Shown: in pieces, positions 9,625 to 17,812 of the stretch
How positions within the stretch are numbered: position 1 is the first letter of the stretch
How the letters are laid out: every line of letters starts with the position of its first letter
From: JBHGBM01 sp041946965
Lineage (GTDB): Bacteria > Acidobacteriota > Terriglobia > Bryobacterales > Bryobacteraceae
DNA length: 64,000 nucleotides
NCBI GenBank assembly: GCA_041946965.1
Contig: JBHGBM010000035.1
Coordinates: forward strand, 1-64,000
Reading direction: 5' to 3'
Position numbers and translations under genes: made by a program
Notes under the pieces: generated by a model
Told to the model about the DNA's origin: nothing
Database searches by the model: none
The model's input: only the letters and a program-made list of their open reading frames with translations

Positions 9625-12600
9625 TTAGAAGTTCAGCTTCATCCCCAACTGCACCTTCCGTGAATAGCTCGAGACCGTATTCCGGATCCGGCCGAAGGTG
9701 GTGGAAGTGTAAGTGAGCGTGGGCAGGCCGAAACTTGGCGTATTGGTCAGGTTGAGCGTGTCGGCGCGGAGCTCCAGATTCCAGCGTTCGGTGAAGCGGA
9801 TACGCTTGAGGAAAGTCGCGTCGATATTAAACCAGGTGGGGCCGCTGGCGGCGTTGCGGCCGCTCGATCCCAACTCGCCGGCGGCGGGGATGGAGTATTT
9901 GGAGCGCTCGTCGCCGTTGAGGAACCACTTCATCCCGCCTTCCTCATAAACGCGCCCGAAACCGCGGCAACCGGTGCAGTTGGCCGGGCTTTGCACCACG
10001 TTGCTGAAGGTATACGAGCCTGAGTAAACGGTCATGGGACGCCCGCTGGTCCAGCGCATGAAGCCGGCCACTTCCCAGCCTCCGATCAGTTTGTCGAGCA
10101 TCGGCCCGGCGTTGTTCGCCCACCGGCGGCCCCGGCCGAAGGGGAACTCCAGCACCCAGTTGGATTGAAACGCGTGGGTGCGGTCGAAATCCGAACGGGC
10201 GTAGTTCAACCCGCGGTTGTTGATGTCGAAGGGTGTGGAGCCCGCCGACTGGGCGTTGCCCGTGCCGTACACGGTGAAGGCCGGGTCGAAAGAGCGGGTA
10301 TCGAGCGACTTCGCCCACGTGTAACTCGCCTGGTAGGAGAAACCGCTCGAGAAGCGCTTCTCCACCTGGATCTCCAGCGCGTGGTAAGTGGAGAAATCGT
10401 TGGAGTCGATGACCCGCGTTCCACCGCTGAACTGCGGGAACGGGATGAGCGCGAACGGTCCGGCGCCGGAGAGGTCGGTCACCGAGCGGCCGCCCTGAAT
10501 ACGCGTGGCGAGGGCGCCCGCGATGGCCGCGACGGAATTCTGGTTGAGGTCGGAGGCGTACAGGCGGCGGATCATCTGCGAGCCGGTTTCACTCGCGCCG
10601 CGGCGCGAGTCGGCCACCGTGAGCCGGTTGATCAGGTCGCTCTCGCCGCCCGCTTTCACGGTGTTGAAGGCGGAGATGAAGCCGTTGCGGAAGATCTCCG
10701 CCTGGTTGGCGTTGTAAGCGCCGAACAGGTGATAGGCGCGGCGCCCGATGTAGCTGACGTTCAGCACGGTGCGCGGCAGGATCTCCCGCTGGAGGTCGAG
10801 CGCCCACTGGTGGGTGGCCGGGACCTTCATGGAAGGATCGACGACGGTAATGCTGCTGGAGGAGAAAGCCGGCGGCAACGTCAGGTCGCCGGGCGAGACC
10901 GCGGGCGGCGTGAGCACCGGCATGTTACGCAGGCGGCCTCCGCGCTGGCCGAAATCGGTATTGACGGTGCCCCAGGTGGAACCCGGCAGGTTCTGGAAGA
11001 CGGCCGAGGAGAGCACGAAGGTGTTCAAGCGGTCGAAGGCCAGGCGGTAGTTGCCCCGCAGAGAGGTCTTGCCTTTGCCGGTGGGATCCCATGCCAGGCC
11101 GATCGAGGGGCCGAGGTTCTTCCAGGCGCTGTCAAACAGGTTGCCCTTGACCCAACGCACGGTGTTGCCCGGGGCGGCGCCGGCCACCATGGGGCGATCC
11201 GGGTGCGTCACGCGGCCGTCGGCGTCGGTGGGGGTGAGCTTGATTTCCCAGCGGAGCCCGAGGTCGATGGTGAGGTTCTTGCGTATCTTCCAGGAATCCT
11301 GCGCGTAGAAGTCGTACTCGGGATAGCGGGCGTCGAAGTGGTAAAGTTCGCTCACGAACTTGCCGCCGCCATCGACAAAGGCGCGGGTAATGCTGCCGAC
11401 GCGGCCGAGCAGAAAATTGATGTGGGTCTGGAAGGCGGGGCGGTCGTAGGTGGTGTTCACGTCCGCGGGGATGCCGAAGGTAGCGGGATCCACGGTGTTG
11501 ACGCTGGTGGAGAAATTCACCTCCTGGCCCACGTTGTAGCCGGCCACGGAACCGCGCGTGTCCACGTGCTGCTGAAGACGCAGGTTGGCGCCGAATTTGA
11601 GGGCATGCGAGCCGCGGAACCAGCTCAGGTTATCGACGAACTGAAGGGTCTTCAGAGTGCGCTTGTTGCCCATGGCGTAGTTCGCGTTGATCTCCACCGG
11701 GCCGTAAAGCGAGATCTTGTCGATGCCCTGCCCCACGGTCGGGAAATCGTAAGTGAACTGGTTGTGCCCCACCACGAGCTCATTGGTGACGCTGGGGCTG
11801 GGGTTGATGCGCCAGTTGAAGGCCAGGTTGCGCGGCGTGCGGGAGGTATTTACGACGCAGGGCATGCCGGGGAACATGGGCGAGCCACCGTTGGTGCGGT
11901 CGCAAAGGGTGTCCTGGACGCCGAAAGCGATACGGGCGAAGACGGTGTTCTTGTCGTTGATGATCTGGTCGATTTTGAAGGTGACGTCGTGCTGATTTTC
12001 CTTTTGCGCCGCGGCGAAGGTATAGAGCGCCGTGTTCAGGCCGTCGCCGCCCATGAAACTGTTGGGCAGCGGGGTTTCGCCGACCAGTTTCTGGATGGTG
12101 GGATCGAAACCGAGCCGGTCGGGGTCGCTGGTCACCAAGTTGTAGGCGCCGATGCTGATTCCAGGCAGCACGTTTCCGGAAGGGTCCACCGAGGCGCCGG
12201 AGACGCCGGCGGGGCGGTTGCGGCCGCCTTTCACATAGCGGAGGATGCCGCGGCGCGCCTCCGCCGTGTACACGGTGCGGCTGATGGAGGCCGTCTCCAG
12301 GGCTTTCAGGAACTGCAAATTAGTGAAAAAGAAGGTCTTGTTCTTGATCACCGGCCCGCCCAGGCTGCCGCCGTAGATATGCTGGACGAACTGGCGCTTG
12401 CCGATGGAGTCCACGTTATACTCCCACTCGTTGGCGTTGATGCGCGGGGTACGGTAGAACCAGAACCCGGTGCCGTGGAAGTCGTTGGTGCCGGAGCGGG
12501 TGATCATGGCCACCTGGCCGCCGCTGTTGCGGCCGTACTCGGCGGTGGTGTTGCTGGTGAGGACGCGGAACTCCTCGATGGAATCGGGGTTGGTGCGCAG

Positions 12601-13221
12601 GGGCGAGGAGTTGCTGCCGCCGGCGCTGGTGTCGTTCACGTCCACGCCATCGAGCGTGTAGTTCCAGGCGCGGTCGCGGGCGCCGTGCACATGGATCAGG
12701 CCGCCGGTGTTGCCGCCCTCAACCACGCCGGGCTGGAGCAGCACCAGGCTGAGCGGGTTGCGCCCGCGGGTGCCCACGATGGGAAGGTCGCGGATGACGT
12801 CGCCCTGGAACAGGTTGCCCATGTTGCCGGAGGTGGAGGTCTGCACTGCCTCCATGCTGTCGGCCACCGTGACCTGCTCGGTGAGGGCACCGACCTCCAG
12901 AGTCACATTCACCGTGGTGGGCTGTCCGATGGAGACCTGGTTGCGGCGGGAAACGAATTTGCGGAAGCCGGCGGCTTCCACCTCGACCGTATACAGGCCG
13001 GATTGCAGTGCCTCAAAAACGTACGCTCCGGACTCGGATGTCGCGGCTTTGAAGCTGACGTTGGTCCCCTCGTTGGTCAGCCGGACGGTGGCGCTGGCCA
13101 CCGCGGCCCCGCTGGGGTCCTGAACCACGCCTACCAGGCGCGAGGTGGTGCCCTGCGCCCAAAGCCCCGTGGAGGCCAGCAGGTACACCAATGGCAGAAG
13201 CAAGGCCGTTCGTGTGTGCAT
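9625..13221 (-). CDS. Oar-like TonB-dependent outer membrane protein 1
   Basis: Large outer-membrane protein of about 1198 residues. It has a Sec signal (HTRTALLLPLVYLLASTGLWAQ), an N-terminal carboxypeptidase-regulatory-like Ig domain (GVVQDPSGAAVASATVRLTN), a TonB plug region and a C-terminal beta-barrel ending in LGMKLNF with a terminal Phe. This layout is the Oar/CarboxypepD_reg family, very expanded in Acidobacteria, presumed to import or bind oligosaccharides or peptides. The ATG at 13221 directly precedes the signal peptide; a longer in-frame start at 13290 would mask it. An ECF sigma gene lies divergently 83 bp away. Confidence 0.93.
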   Translation of the reverse strand: MHTRTALLLPLVYLLASTGLWAQGTTSRLVGVVQDPSGAAVASATVRLTNEGTNVSFKAATSESGAYVFEALQSGLYTVEVEAAGFRKFVSRRNQVSIGQPTTVNVTLEVGALTEQVTVADSMEAVQTSTSGNMGNLFQGDVIRDLPIVGTRGRNPLSLVLLQPGVVEGGNTGGLIHVHGARDRAWNYTLDGVDVNDTSAGGSNSSPLRTNPDSIEEFRVLTSNTTAEYGRNSGGQVAMITRSGTNDFHGTGFWFYRTPRINANEWEYNVDSIGKRQFVQHIYGGSLGGPVIKNKTFFFTNLQFLKALETASISRTVYTAEARRGILRYVKGGRNRPAGVSGASVDPSGNVLPGISIGAYNLVTSDPDRLGFDPTIQKLVGETPLPNSFMGGDGLNTALYTFAAAQKENQHDVTFKIDQIINDKNTVFARIAFGVQDTLCDRTNGGSPMFPGMPCVVNTSRTPRNLAFNWRINPSPSVTNELVVGHNQFTYDFPTVGQGIDKISLYGPVEINANYAMGNKRTLKTLQFVDNLSWFRGSHALKFGANLRLQQHVDTRGSVAGYNVGQEVNFSTSVNTVDPATFGIPADVNTTYDRPAFQTHINFLLGRVGSITRAFVDGGGKFVSELYHFDARYPEYDFYAQDSWKIRKNLTIDLGLRWEIKLTPTDADGRVTHPDRPMVAGAAPGNTVRWVKGNLFDSAWKNLGPSIGLAWDPTGKGKTSLRGNYRLAFDRLNTFVLSSAVFQNLPGSTWGTVNTDFGQRGGRLRNMPVLTPPAVSPGDLTLPPAFSSSSITVVDPSMKVPATHQWALDLQREILPRTVLNVSYIGRRAYHLFGAYNANQAEIFRNGFISAFNTVKAGGESDLINRLTVADSRRGASETGSQMIRRLYASDLNQNSVAAIAGALATRIQGGRSVTDLSGAGPFALIPFPQFSGGTRVIDSNDFSTYHALEIQVEKRFSSGFSYQASYTWAKSLDTRSFDPAFTVYGTGNAQSAGSTPFDINNRGLNYARSDFDRTHAFQSNWVLEFPFGRGRRWANNAGPMLDKLIGGWEVAGFMRWTSGRPMTVYSGSYTFSNVVQSPANCTGCRGFGRVYEEGGMKWFLNGDERSKYSIPAAGELGSSGRNAASGPTWFNIDATFLKRIRFTERWNLELRADTLNLTNTPSFGLPTLTYTSTTFGRIRNTVSSYSRKVQLGMKLNF

Positions 13222-13304
13222 ATTGGCAGAAATGGTACCACAAAAGTCCCTGACAGCCAGCGTCCCCGCGGTTTGGCTACTTACCTGCACGGCCTGGAAG
13301 TGGA

Positions 13305-13895
13305 ATGCTATCCGACCAACAGGCGCTGGAGCGGGTAAGACAGGGCGACCGGGAGAGTTACTCGGTGATCGTGAGCCGGTACCAGCATCGTCTGCACCGG
13401 GTGGCGCAGCGGATTCTGCACAACGACGACGACGCCCAGGAGGTGGTGCAGGACTCCCACATCCAGGCGCTGGAGCATATCGACCAGTTCGCCGGGCGTT
13501 CTAGCGTGCTCACCTGGCTCACCCGGATCGTGGTGAATGAGTCGTTCACGCGCATACGGCGCCGCCGCAGCCGTCCGGACTGGAATAGCGGCGAGGCTTA
13601 CGAGTCCGCGATCCTGGTTTCGGGCCGGCGAAGCCCCGAAGAGGAAGCCATGGGCCGCGAGTTGGGAGCGGTGGTCAGGCAAGCGGCGGACGGCTTGCCG
13701 GCCGGCTACCGCCTGGTGTTCGTCTTGCGGGAGGTGCAGGAGTTGAGCACGGCGGAAGTGGCCGGCCGCCTGGGCCTCACCGAAAACTGCGTTAAGACGC
13801 GCCTGCTGCGCGCCAAGGACGCGTTGCGGCGGCACGTGCGCCCGCACCTGGAAATCCGACGCGCTCCCCACGGCACCGGGCAACGGGCCGCGTAA
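13305..13895 (+). CDS. ECF-type RNA polymerase sigma factor
   Basis: Protein of 196 residues with sigma region 2 (YSVIVSRYQHRLHRVAQRIL, then DDDAQEVVQDSHIQAL) and region 4 (LPAGYRLVFVLREVQELSTA, then AGRLGLTENCVKTRLLRAK). This is a complete RpoE-like group IV sigma factor. It is transcribed away from the Oar-like receptor gene. No anti-sigma factor or FecR-like membrane regulator is adjacent, so how it is controlled is unclear. The next gene downstream begins about 20 nt after its stop. Confidence 0.93.
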   Translation: MLSDQQALERVRQGDRESYSVIVSRYQHRLHRVAQRILHNDDDAQEVVQDSHIQALEHIDQFAGRSSVLTWLTRIVVNESFTRIRRRRSRPDWNSGEAYESAILVSGRRSPEEEAMGRELGAVVRQAADGLPAGYRLVFVLREVQELSTAEVAGRLGLTENCVKTRLLRAKDALRRHVRPHLEIRRAPHGTGQRAA

Positions 13896-13916
13896 CGGCG
13901 TTACGATGACATCCAA

Positions 13917-14594
13917 ATGTCATCCGCCCGCGCCGGCACCCTGACGGTCCTGGCCTGCCATTGCGTCTGGGACCCTTCCCGCGACACGATCTACACGGAC
14001 CGGCCGGAGTTCGCCCGCGACCGCCCGGTCTACGAAGCCCAGATCTTCTACGCCCGGCGGCACCTGGGCTTCCGGAGTGAACTCGATCCGCTGCTGGTGA
14101 TCTCCGGCGGCCCCACCCGGGCAGAGCGGGCGTGTTCGGAAAGCCGCTCCTGCCTGGAGTGGGCCGGGCGGCTGGGCATTGCGTTCCCCGCAGAGCGGGT
14201 GGCGCTGGAGGAGTACGCGCTCACCTCGATCGAGAACGTGCTGTTGGGCCTCTACGTGTATCATCAGCGGCGGGGGGTGTGGCCCGAGCGCATCGACGCG
14301 ATCTCCTGGGAATTCAAGCGGGCGCGGTTCCGGCAGGCGTTGGCGGCGATCGGCGGATGGGAACCGCTGGGCCAATCCTGGCCGGCGCTGGAGTACTTTC
14401 CGGTGGGCGATCTGCCGGCGGGGGAGCGCGCGGAGGCGATGCGCGCCGAGCAGAGTTACCTCGACTCGCTCGAGCAGGGTCTGGCGGCTTACTACGCCGA
14501 TCCGCGGACGGCGGCCGCCATCGCGCGGCGGGACGTCCACGGCTCCAGAGCGGGCGCCCGGGAGCGGTACCGCGGTTACCCTCTGCCCTTCTGA
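13917..14594 (+). CDS. DUF218/YdcF-like protein
   Basis: Protein of 225 residues resembling the DUF218 (YdcF/ElyC/SanA) fold. The pattern LLVISGGPTR, followed by an acidic patch and then VALEEYALTSIENVLLG, mirrors the SGG...E..S..T.EN signature. Members are linked to envelope or polysaccharide metabolism, but the reaction is unknown. There is no signal peptide or membrane helix. A TACGAT box (13902-13907) lies 9 nt before the ATG without a Shine-Dalgarno, so it may have its own leaderless transcript. Confidence 0.65.
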   Translation: MSSARAGTLTVLACHCVWDPSRDTIYTDRPEFARDRPVYEAQIFYARRHLGFRSELDPLLVISGGPTRAERACSESRSCLEWAGRLGIAFPAERVALEEYALTSIENVLLGLYVYHQRRGVWPERIDAISWEFKRARFRQALAAIGGWEPLGQSWPALEYFPVGDLPAGERAEAMRAEQSYLDSLEQGLAAYYADPRTAAAIARRDVHGSRAGARERYRGYPLPF

Positions 14595-14613
14595 AGGGCG
14601 GCGGAAAGGTGTC

Positions 14614-14642
14614 TTGACAATATTCGTTTAAACATATAATAT
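14614..14642 (+). promoter_or_regulatory. marR promoter with embedded operator
   Basis: TTGACA (14614-14619) and TAATAT (14637-14642) are separated by 17 nt, a near-consensus sigma-70 promoter; TATAAT at 14635-14640 is an alternative -10. The imperfect palindrome ATATTCGTTTAAACATATAA (14620-14639) fills the spacer. A near-identical 20-mer lies in the yceI promoter at 15109-15128, so this is probably the autoregulatory site of the MarR protein. Confidence 0.8.
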
Positions 14643-14649
14643 GGGGTAG

Positions 14650-15093
14650 ATGGACAAACCGAAGGGCGGCCGATCGCTGGAAGAGACGGCTTATCTGGAC
14701 CTGCTGCGCACGACCGACATGCTTTCGCGCGGCGTGGCGCGGGCGCTCAAGAGCGAGGACCTCTCCGCCACCCAGTACAACGTCCTTCGCATTCTCCGCG
14801 GCGCGCGCGAGGGACTGGCGTGCGGCGAGATCGCGGACCGCATGATCACCAGGGACCCGGACATCACCCGGCTGCTCGACCGGCTGGAGAAGCGGGGCCT
14901 GATTTCCCGCGCCCGGGAAATCAAGGACCGGCGGCTGGTGCTGACGCGGATCACCCAGGAGGGGCTCGAGATCCTGGCGCGGCTGGACTCGCCGGTCGAG
15001 GAGATCCATCGCCGGCAGTTGGGCCATCTGGGGCGGGGGCGGTTGAAGGCTCTGTGCGAACTGCTCTCCGCCTGCCGGAGCCGGACGCCATGA
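14650..15093 (+). CDS. MarR-family transcriptional regulator
   Basis: Winged-helix regulator of 147 residues. The HTH and wing run through LSATQYNVLRILRGA, IADRMITRDPDITRLLDRLE and KRGLISRAREIKDRRLVLTR, the classic MarR DNA-binding core with the conserved DRR wing. MarR proteins bind 16-20 bp palindromes as dimers and release on ligand binding. Matching palindromes lie in its own promoter and in front of the next gene, a YceI protein, so autoregulation and control of yceI are likely. The ligand is unknown. Confidence 0.93.
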   Translation: MDKPKGGRSLEETAYLDLLRTTDMLSRGVARALKSEDLSATQYNVLRILRGAREGLACGEIADRMITRDPDITRLLDRLEKRGLISRAREIKDRRLVLTRITQEGLEILARLDSPVEEIHRRQLGHLGRGRLKALCELLSACRSRTP

Positions 15094-15099
15094 TTTTTC

Positions 15100-15128
15100 T
15101 TGGGCACGATATTTGTTGCAACATATAT
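15100..15128 (+). promoter_or_regulatory. yceI promoter with MarR-type operator
   Basis: The near-palindrome ATATTTGTTGCAACATATAT (15109-15128) has a perfect TGTTGCAACA core and differs from the marR operator at only a few central positions. A possible -35 is TTGGGC (15100-15105), with ATATAT (15123-15128) as -10 at 17 nt. The layout copies the marR promoter, so binding would block RNA polymerase at both. Confidence 0.75.
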
Positions 15129-15166
15129 CGTCCAAACGAATCAAATACCTTGAAAGGACAACCAGC

Positions 15167-15721
15167 ATGAGCGCAAGGACCGAAACCGCCTGGAACCTCG
15201 ACCCGGCCCACTCCGTGGCCGAGTTCAAGGTCAGGCACATGATGATTTCAAACGTGAAGGGCCGGTTCACCGGGATCTCCGGAGTTCTCCATCTGGACGA
15301 AGCCGCGGTGGAGAACTCGCGCGTGGAGGCGTCGATCGACGCCGCCTCGCTCGGCACGGGGGATGCCAGGCGCGACGCGCACTTGAGGAGCGCGGACTTC
15401 TTCGATGTGGAGAAGTTTCCGGCGCTGACGTTCCGGTCGACGGGCGTGACCCGCAAGGCGGGCGGCGAGCTGGCGCTGGCCGGCGAACTGACGATTCACG
15501 GCGTGACGCGCGAAGTGACGCTCGCCGTGGAAGGGCCGACGGCGCCGGCGAGAGATCCGTGGGGCATGACCCGCATCGGCGTTTCGGCGCGCACCACAAT
15601 CCACCGCAAGGACTTCGGCCTGAGCTGGAACGCCACTCTGGAGACGGGGGGCATTCTGGTGGGCGAGGAAGTGGCCATCACGCTGGAGTTGGAGTTTGTG
15701 AAGGCCGAGGCGGTGCAGTAA
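15167..15721 (+). CDS. YceI family lipid-binding protein
   Basis: Protein of 184 residues with the YceI lipocalin-like barrel: WNLDPAHSVAEFKVRHM at the N-terminus and LTIHGVTREVTL in the middle are family hallmarks. YceI proteins bind polyisoprenoid or other amphiphilic ligands. E. coli YceI is periplasmic, but this one has no signal peptide, so it is probably cytoplasmic. The ATG at 15167 follows AAAGGA. It sits 73 nt after marR and carries the same operator, implying repression by that regulator. Confidence 0.92.
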   Translation: MSARTETAWNLDPAHSVAEFKVRHMMISNVKGRFTGISGVLHLDEAAVENSRVEASIDAASLGTGDARRDAHLRSADFFDVEKFPALTFRSTGVTRKAGGELALAGELTIHGVTREVTLAVEGPTAPARDPWGMTRIGVSARTTIHRKDFGLSWNATLETGGILVGEEVAITLELEFVKAEAVQ

Positions 15722-15724
15722 TAC

Positions 15725-15750
15725 GGTCCGCCGCTCCCTGGCGGTCGCGG
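15725..15750. repeat. Dispersed intergenic repeat, copy 1
   Basis: The motif CCGCCGCTCCCTGGCGGTCG, continuing to CGG, recurs with one change (CTCGC for CTGGC) at 23712-23745. Both copies sit in short gaps just downstream of genes. Similar short elements are scattered in Solibacter-like genomes; no function is known. Confidence 0.55.
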
Positions 15751-15809
15751 CATGACGCTGGATTCCGAGAGCGGTGTCCCCGGATTTTTTCCCGTGGTAG
15801 AACGGTCCC

Positions 15810-16595
15810 ATGGATTTCACGGGCAAGAACGCTGTGGTGACCGGGGGCGCGAACGGAATCGGGCTGGCGATAGCGCGCGTGCTGGCGGGGCGCGGCGCGC
15901 GGGTTACGGTGTTCGATCTCGCGGGCGAGGATCCGTCGGGGGCCGTCGCCCCGTTCGGCGCAACCGGCATGGCGGTGGACGTGACGGACCGCGCCGCGCT
16001 CGACCGCGCGTTCGCGGCGACCGGCGCTCCCGACGTGCTCATGGTGAATGCCGGCGTGGTGGACCGCGCGCCGTTCGATGAGACTTCTCGGGAAAGTTGG
16101 GACCGCACGCTGGCCGTCAACCTGACCGGCGCGTTCCTCACGATTCAATGCGCGGCGGCGCATATGAAGCCGCGGCGCCGCGGCGCCATCGTGGTCACCG
16201 CCTCCACCAACTCCTTCGACGGCGAAGCGCTGTACACGGCGTACAACGCCACCAAGGCGGGCTTGCTGGGGCTGGTCCACACCATCGCCAACGAGCTGGG
16301 GCCGTACCAGGTGCGGGTGAACGCGGTATGCCCCGGTTTCATTCGCACGCGTCTCAACGAAGAGGCTTTCCGGGAGCCGGAATCGGTAAAGGAATATTTC
16401 CGCGGGCTGCCGCTCGGCCGCCACGGCACGCCGGAGGAGGTGGCCCATGCCGCCGCTTTCCTGGCCTGCGACCTGGCGAGCTACATCACCGGCGCCACGC
16501 TGCTCGTGGATGGCGGCCAGATGGCGTCCAAGTACAGTACCTGGAGTGAAGACACCGCCGATTTCGTTGACTGCCGCTGGCGGCTGAGGGATTGA
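15810..16595 (+). CDS. Short-chain dehydrogenase/reductase
   Basis: SDR of 261 residues with the cofactor loop TGGANGIG, the NAG motif (MVNAGVVD) and catalytic Ser plus YNATK (Y-x-x-x-K). The C-terminal block ITGATLLVDGGQ is typical of classical FabG-like SDRs. The substrate is unknown. No Shine-Dalgarno is obvious before the ATG. Its TGA ends at 16595, immediately next to the TAA of the convergent nitrilase gene, with no base between. Confidence 0.93.
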   Translation: MDFTGKNAVVTGGANGIGLAIARVLAGRGARVTVFDLAGEDPSGAVAPFGATGMAVDVTDRAALDRAFAATGAPDVLMVNAGVVDRAPFDETSRESWDRTLAVNLTGAFLTIQCAAAHMKPRRRGAIVVTASTNSFDGEALYTAYNATKAGLLGLVHTIANELGPYQVRVNAVCPGFIRTRLNEEAFREPESVKEYFRGLPLGRHGTPEEVAHAAAFLACDLASYITGATLLVDGGQMASKYSTWSEDTADFVDCRWRLRD

Positions 16596-17426
16596 TTACG
16601 GTCCCGTGTAGCCGCGCTGGCGGAGCGCGGGCGCGAAGGCCGTTCCGCGCGCCAGGGGCGCGCGCAGCGGTGCGTCCACGCACACCAGCGCCTCGGCGCC
16701 CTCGCCGTAGGGGCCGCGCGCCAGCACCTCCCCGTCGGGTCCCACGGCAAGCGAGCATCCGATGCACTTGCGGCCGGCCCAGGGTCCGCCGCGCAGCCAG
16801 CCGACGTTGCTCACACCGATGAGGGTGATCCCGTACAGCCGCGCCAGGGGCTGGTAGGCGGAAAGCCACAGGCTGCCGTAGGGTTCGCGCGCGTTGTCGT
16901 GGCCGGCGTCCACGGCCCAGGCGCAGGGCGAGAGCAGCAACTGGCAGCCCATGCGGGCGAGCGCGTGGGCGAACACGAGCGAATCGGGGAAGTTATCGGC
17001 GCAGATGTCGAGCCCGATGGTCCCGAGAGGGGTGTGGGCCACTCCGAGCCGGTCGCCCTGCTCGTAGAGGTAGTGGGCGATCTCGAGCTCGTTCAGTTTG
17101 CGGTGCTTGAGCAGCAATTCGCCGCCGGGCCCGATCAGCACCGCGGCGTTGTAAATGCGCGGGCCCTCGCACTCGGTCAGACCGGCGGCGACATACACGC
17201 CGGCGCGGCGGGCACAGCCGGCCAGGCGGTCGAAGGTGGACCCCGGCACCGGGCAGGCGATTTCGCGAGCGGCCGGATGGGTCCAGCCGGCGTCCAGGCA
17301 TTCGGGCAGCACGACGGCGTCGCATCCGCGCCGCGCGGCTTCGTCGATGGCGGCGGCGGCGCGCGCCAGGTTGGCTTCGAGGGCGCCGCCCTCCACCAGG
17401 ATCTGCGCCATGGCGATGTTCGGCAT
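16596..17426 (-). CDS. Carbon-nitrogen hydrolase (nitrilase superfamily)
   Basis: Amidohydrolase of 276 residues with the Glu-Lys-Cys triad: Glu in VVLPECLDAGW, Lys in LLKHRKLNE and Cys in GLDICADNFPD. It cleaves non-peptide C-N bonds in nitriles, amides or carbamoyl compounds; the exact substrate cannot be told. The frame is open upstream, but the ATG at 17426 overlaps the stop of the preceding 128-residue gene, which fixes the start and implies translational coupling. Confidence 0.9.
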   Translation of the reverse strand: MPNIAMAQILVEGGALEANLARAAAAIDEAARRGCDAVVLPECLDAGWTHPAAREIACPVPGSTFDRLAGCARRAGVYVAAGLTECEGPRIYNAAVLIGPGGELLLKHRKLNELEIAHYLYEQGDRLGVAHTPLGTIGLDICADNFPDSLVFAHALARMGCQLLLSPCAWAVDAGHDNAREPYGSLWLSAYQPLARLYGITLIGVSNVGWLRGGPWAGRKCIGCSLAVGPDGEVLARGPYGEGAEALVCVDAPLRAPLARGTAFAPALRQRGYTGP

Positions 17427-17812
17427 CAGTCGATCCCCAGGTTTTCGAAAATGGCTTGCATGTCGGCGGCCCGGACGACCACTTCGCGGCGCATCAACGC
17501 GGGCGCGGGGCGTTCGTCGAAGGCCTGGAACAGGGCGAGTTTGGCGGCGGCGTATTTTTCCTGCGCAACCAGCGCGCGCCCGTGCACGCGTTCCCACTCG
17601 CGCACGGCATCGTGCCGCACCAGAACGGAGACGGGCGCCTCCGATTTGCCGTCGGTCCCCGCGTGAAACACGTATTCGGTGGCGCCGCGGAGTTCCCGGC
17701 GCCCCTCGAAACAGTACTGGTAGACATAGCCGCTCCGCGCCGCGTAGGTCTTCCGGCGGCACACCCCGGGAGCGCCCGTCAGCGGTCTTTTGCGGCCCCA
17801 GCGCTCGAACAC
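17426..17812 (-). CDS. Conserved-looking protein of unknown function
   Basis: Protein of 128 residues, not recognised. It has a basic N-terminus, an aromatic stretch (YAARSGYVYQYCFEGRRE) and a helical C-terminus, with no signal peptide or membrane helix. It starts at GTG (17812) with GAGGAGG 4 nt upstream, a strong ribosome-binding site. Its stop overlaps the start of the nitrilase-family gene, so the two are very likely an operon and may act in the same pathway. Confidence 0.75.
   Translation of the reverse strand: MFERWGRKRPLTGAPGVCRRKTYAARSGYVYQYCFEGRRELRGATEYVFHAGTDGKSEAPVSVLVRHDAVREWERVHGRALVAQEKYAAAKLALFQAFDERPAPALMRREVVVRAADMQAIFENLGID

Noticed and set aside
10165..13338. A 1057-codon + frame opposite the first Oar-like gene
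   Set aside because: Repetitive Val/Gly/Ala/His composition, no start signal, and complete overlap with a clearly coding strand.
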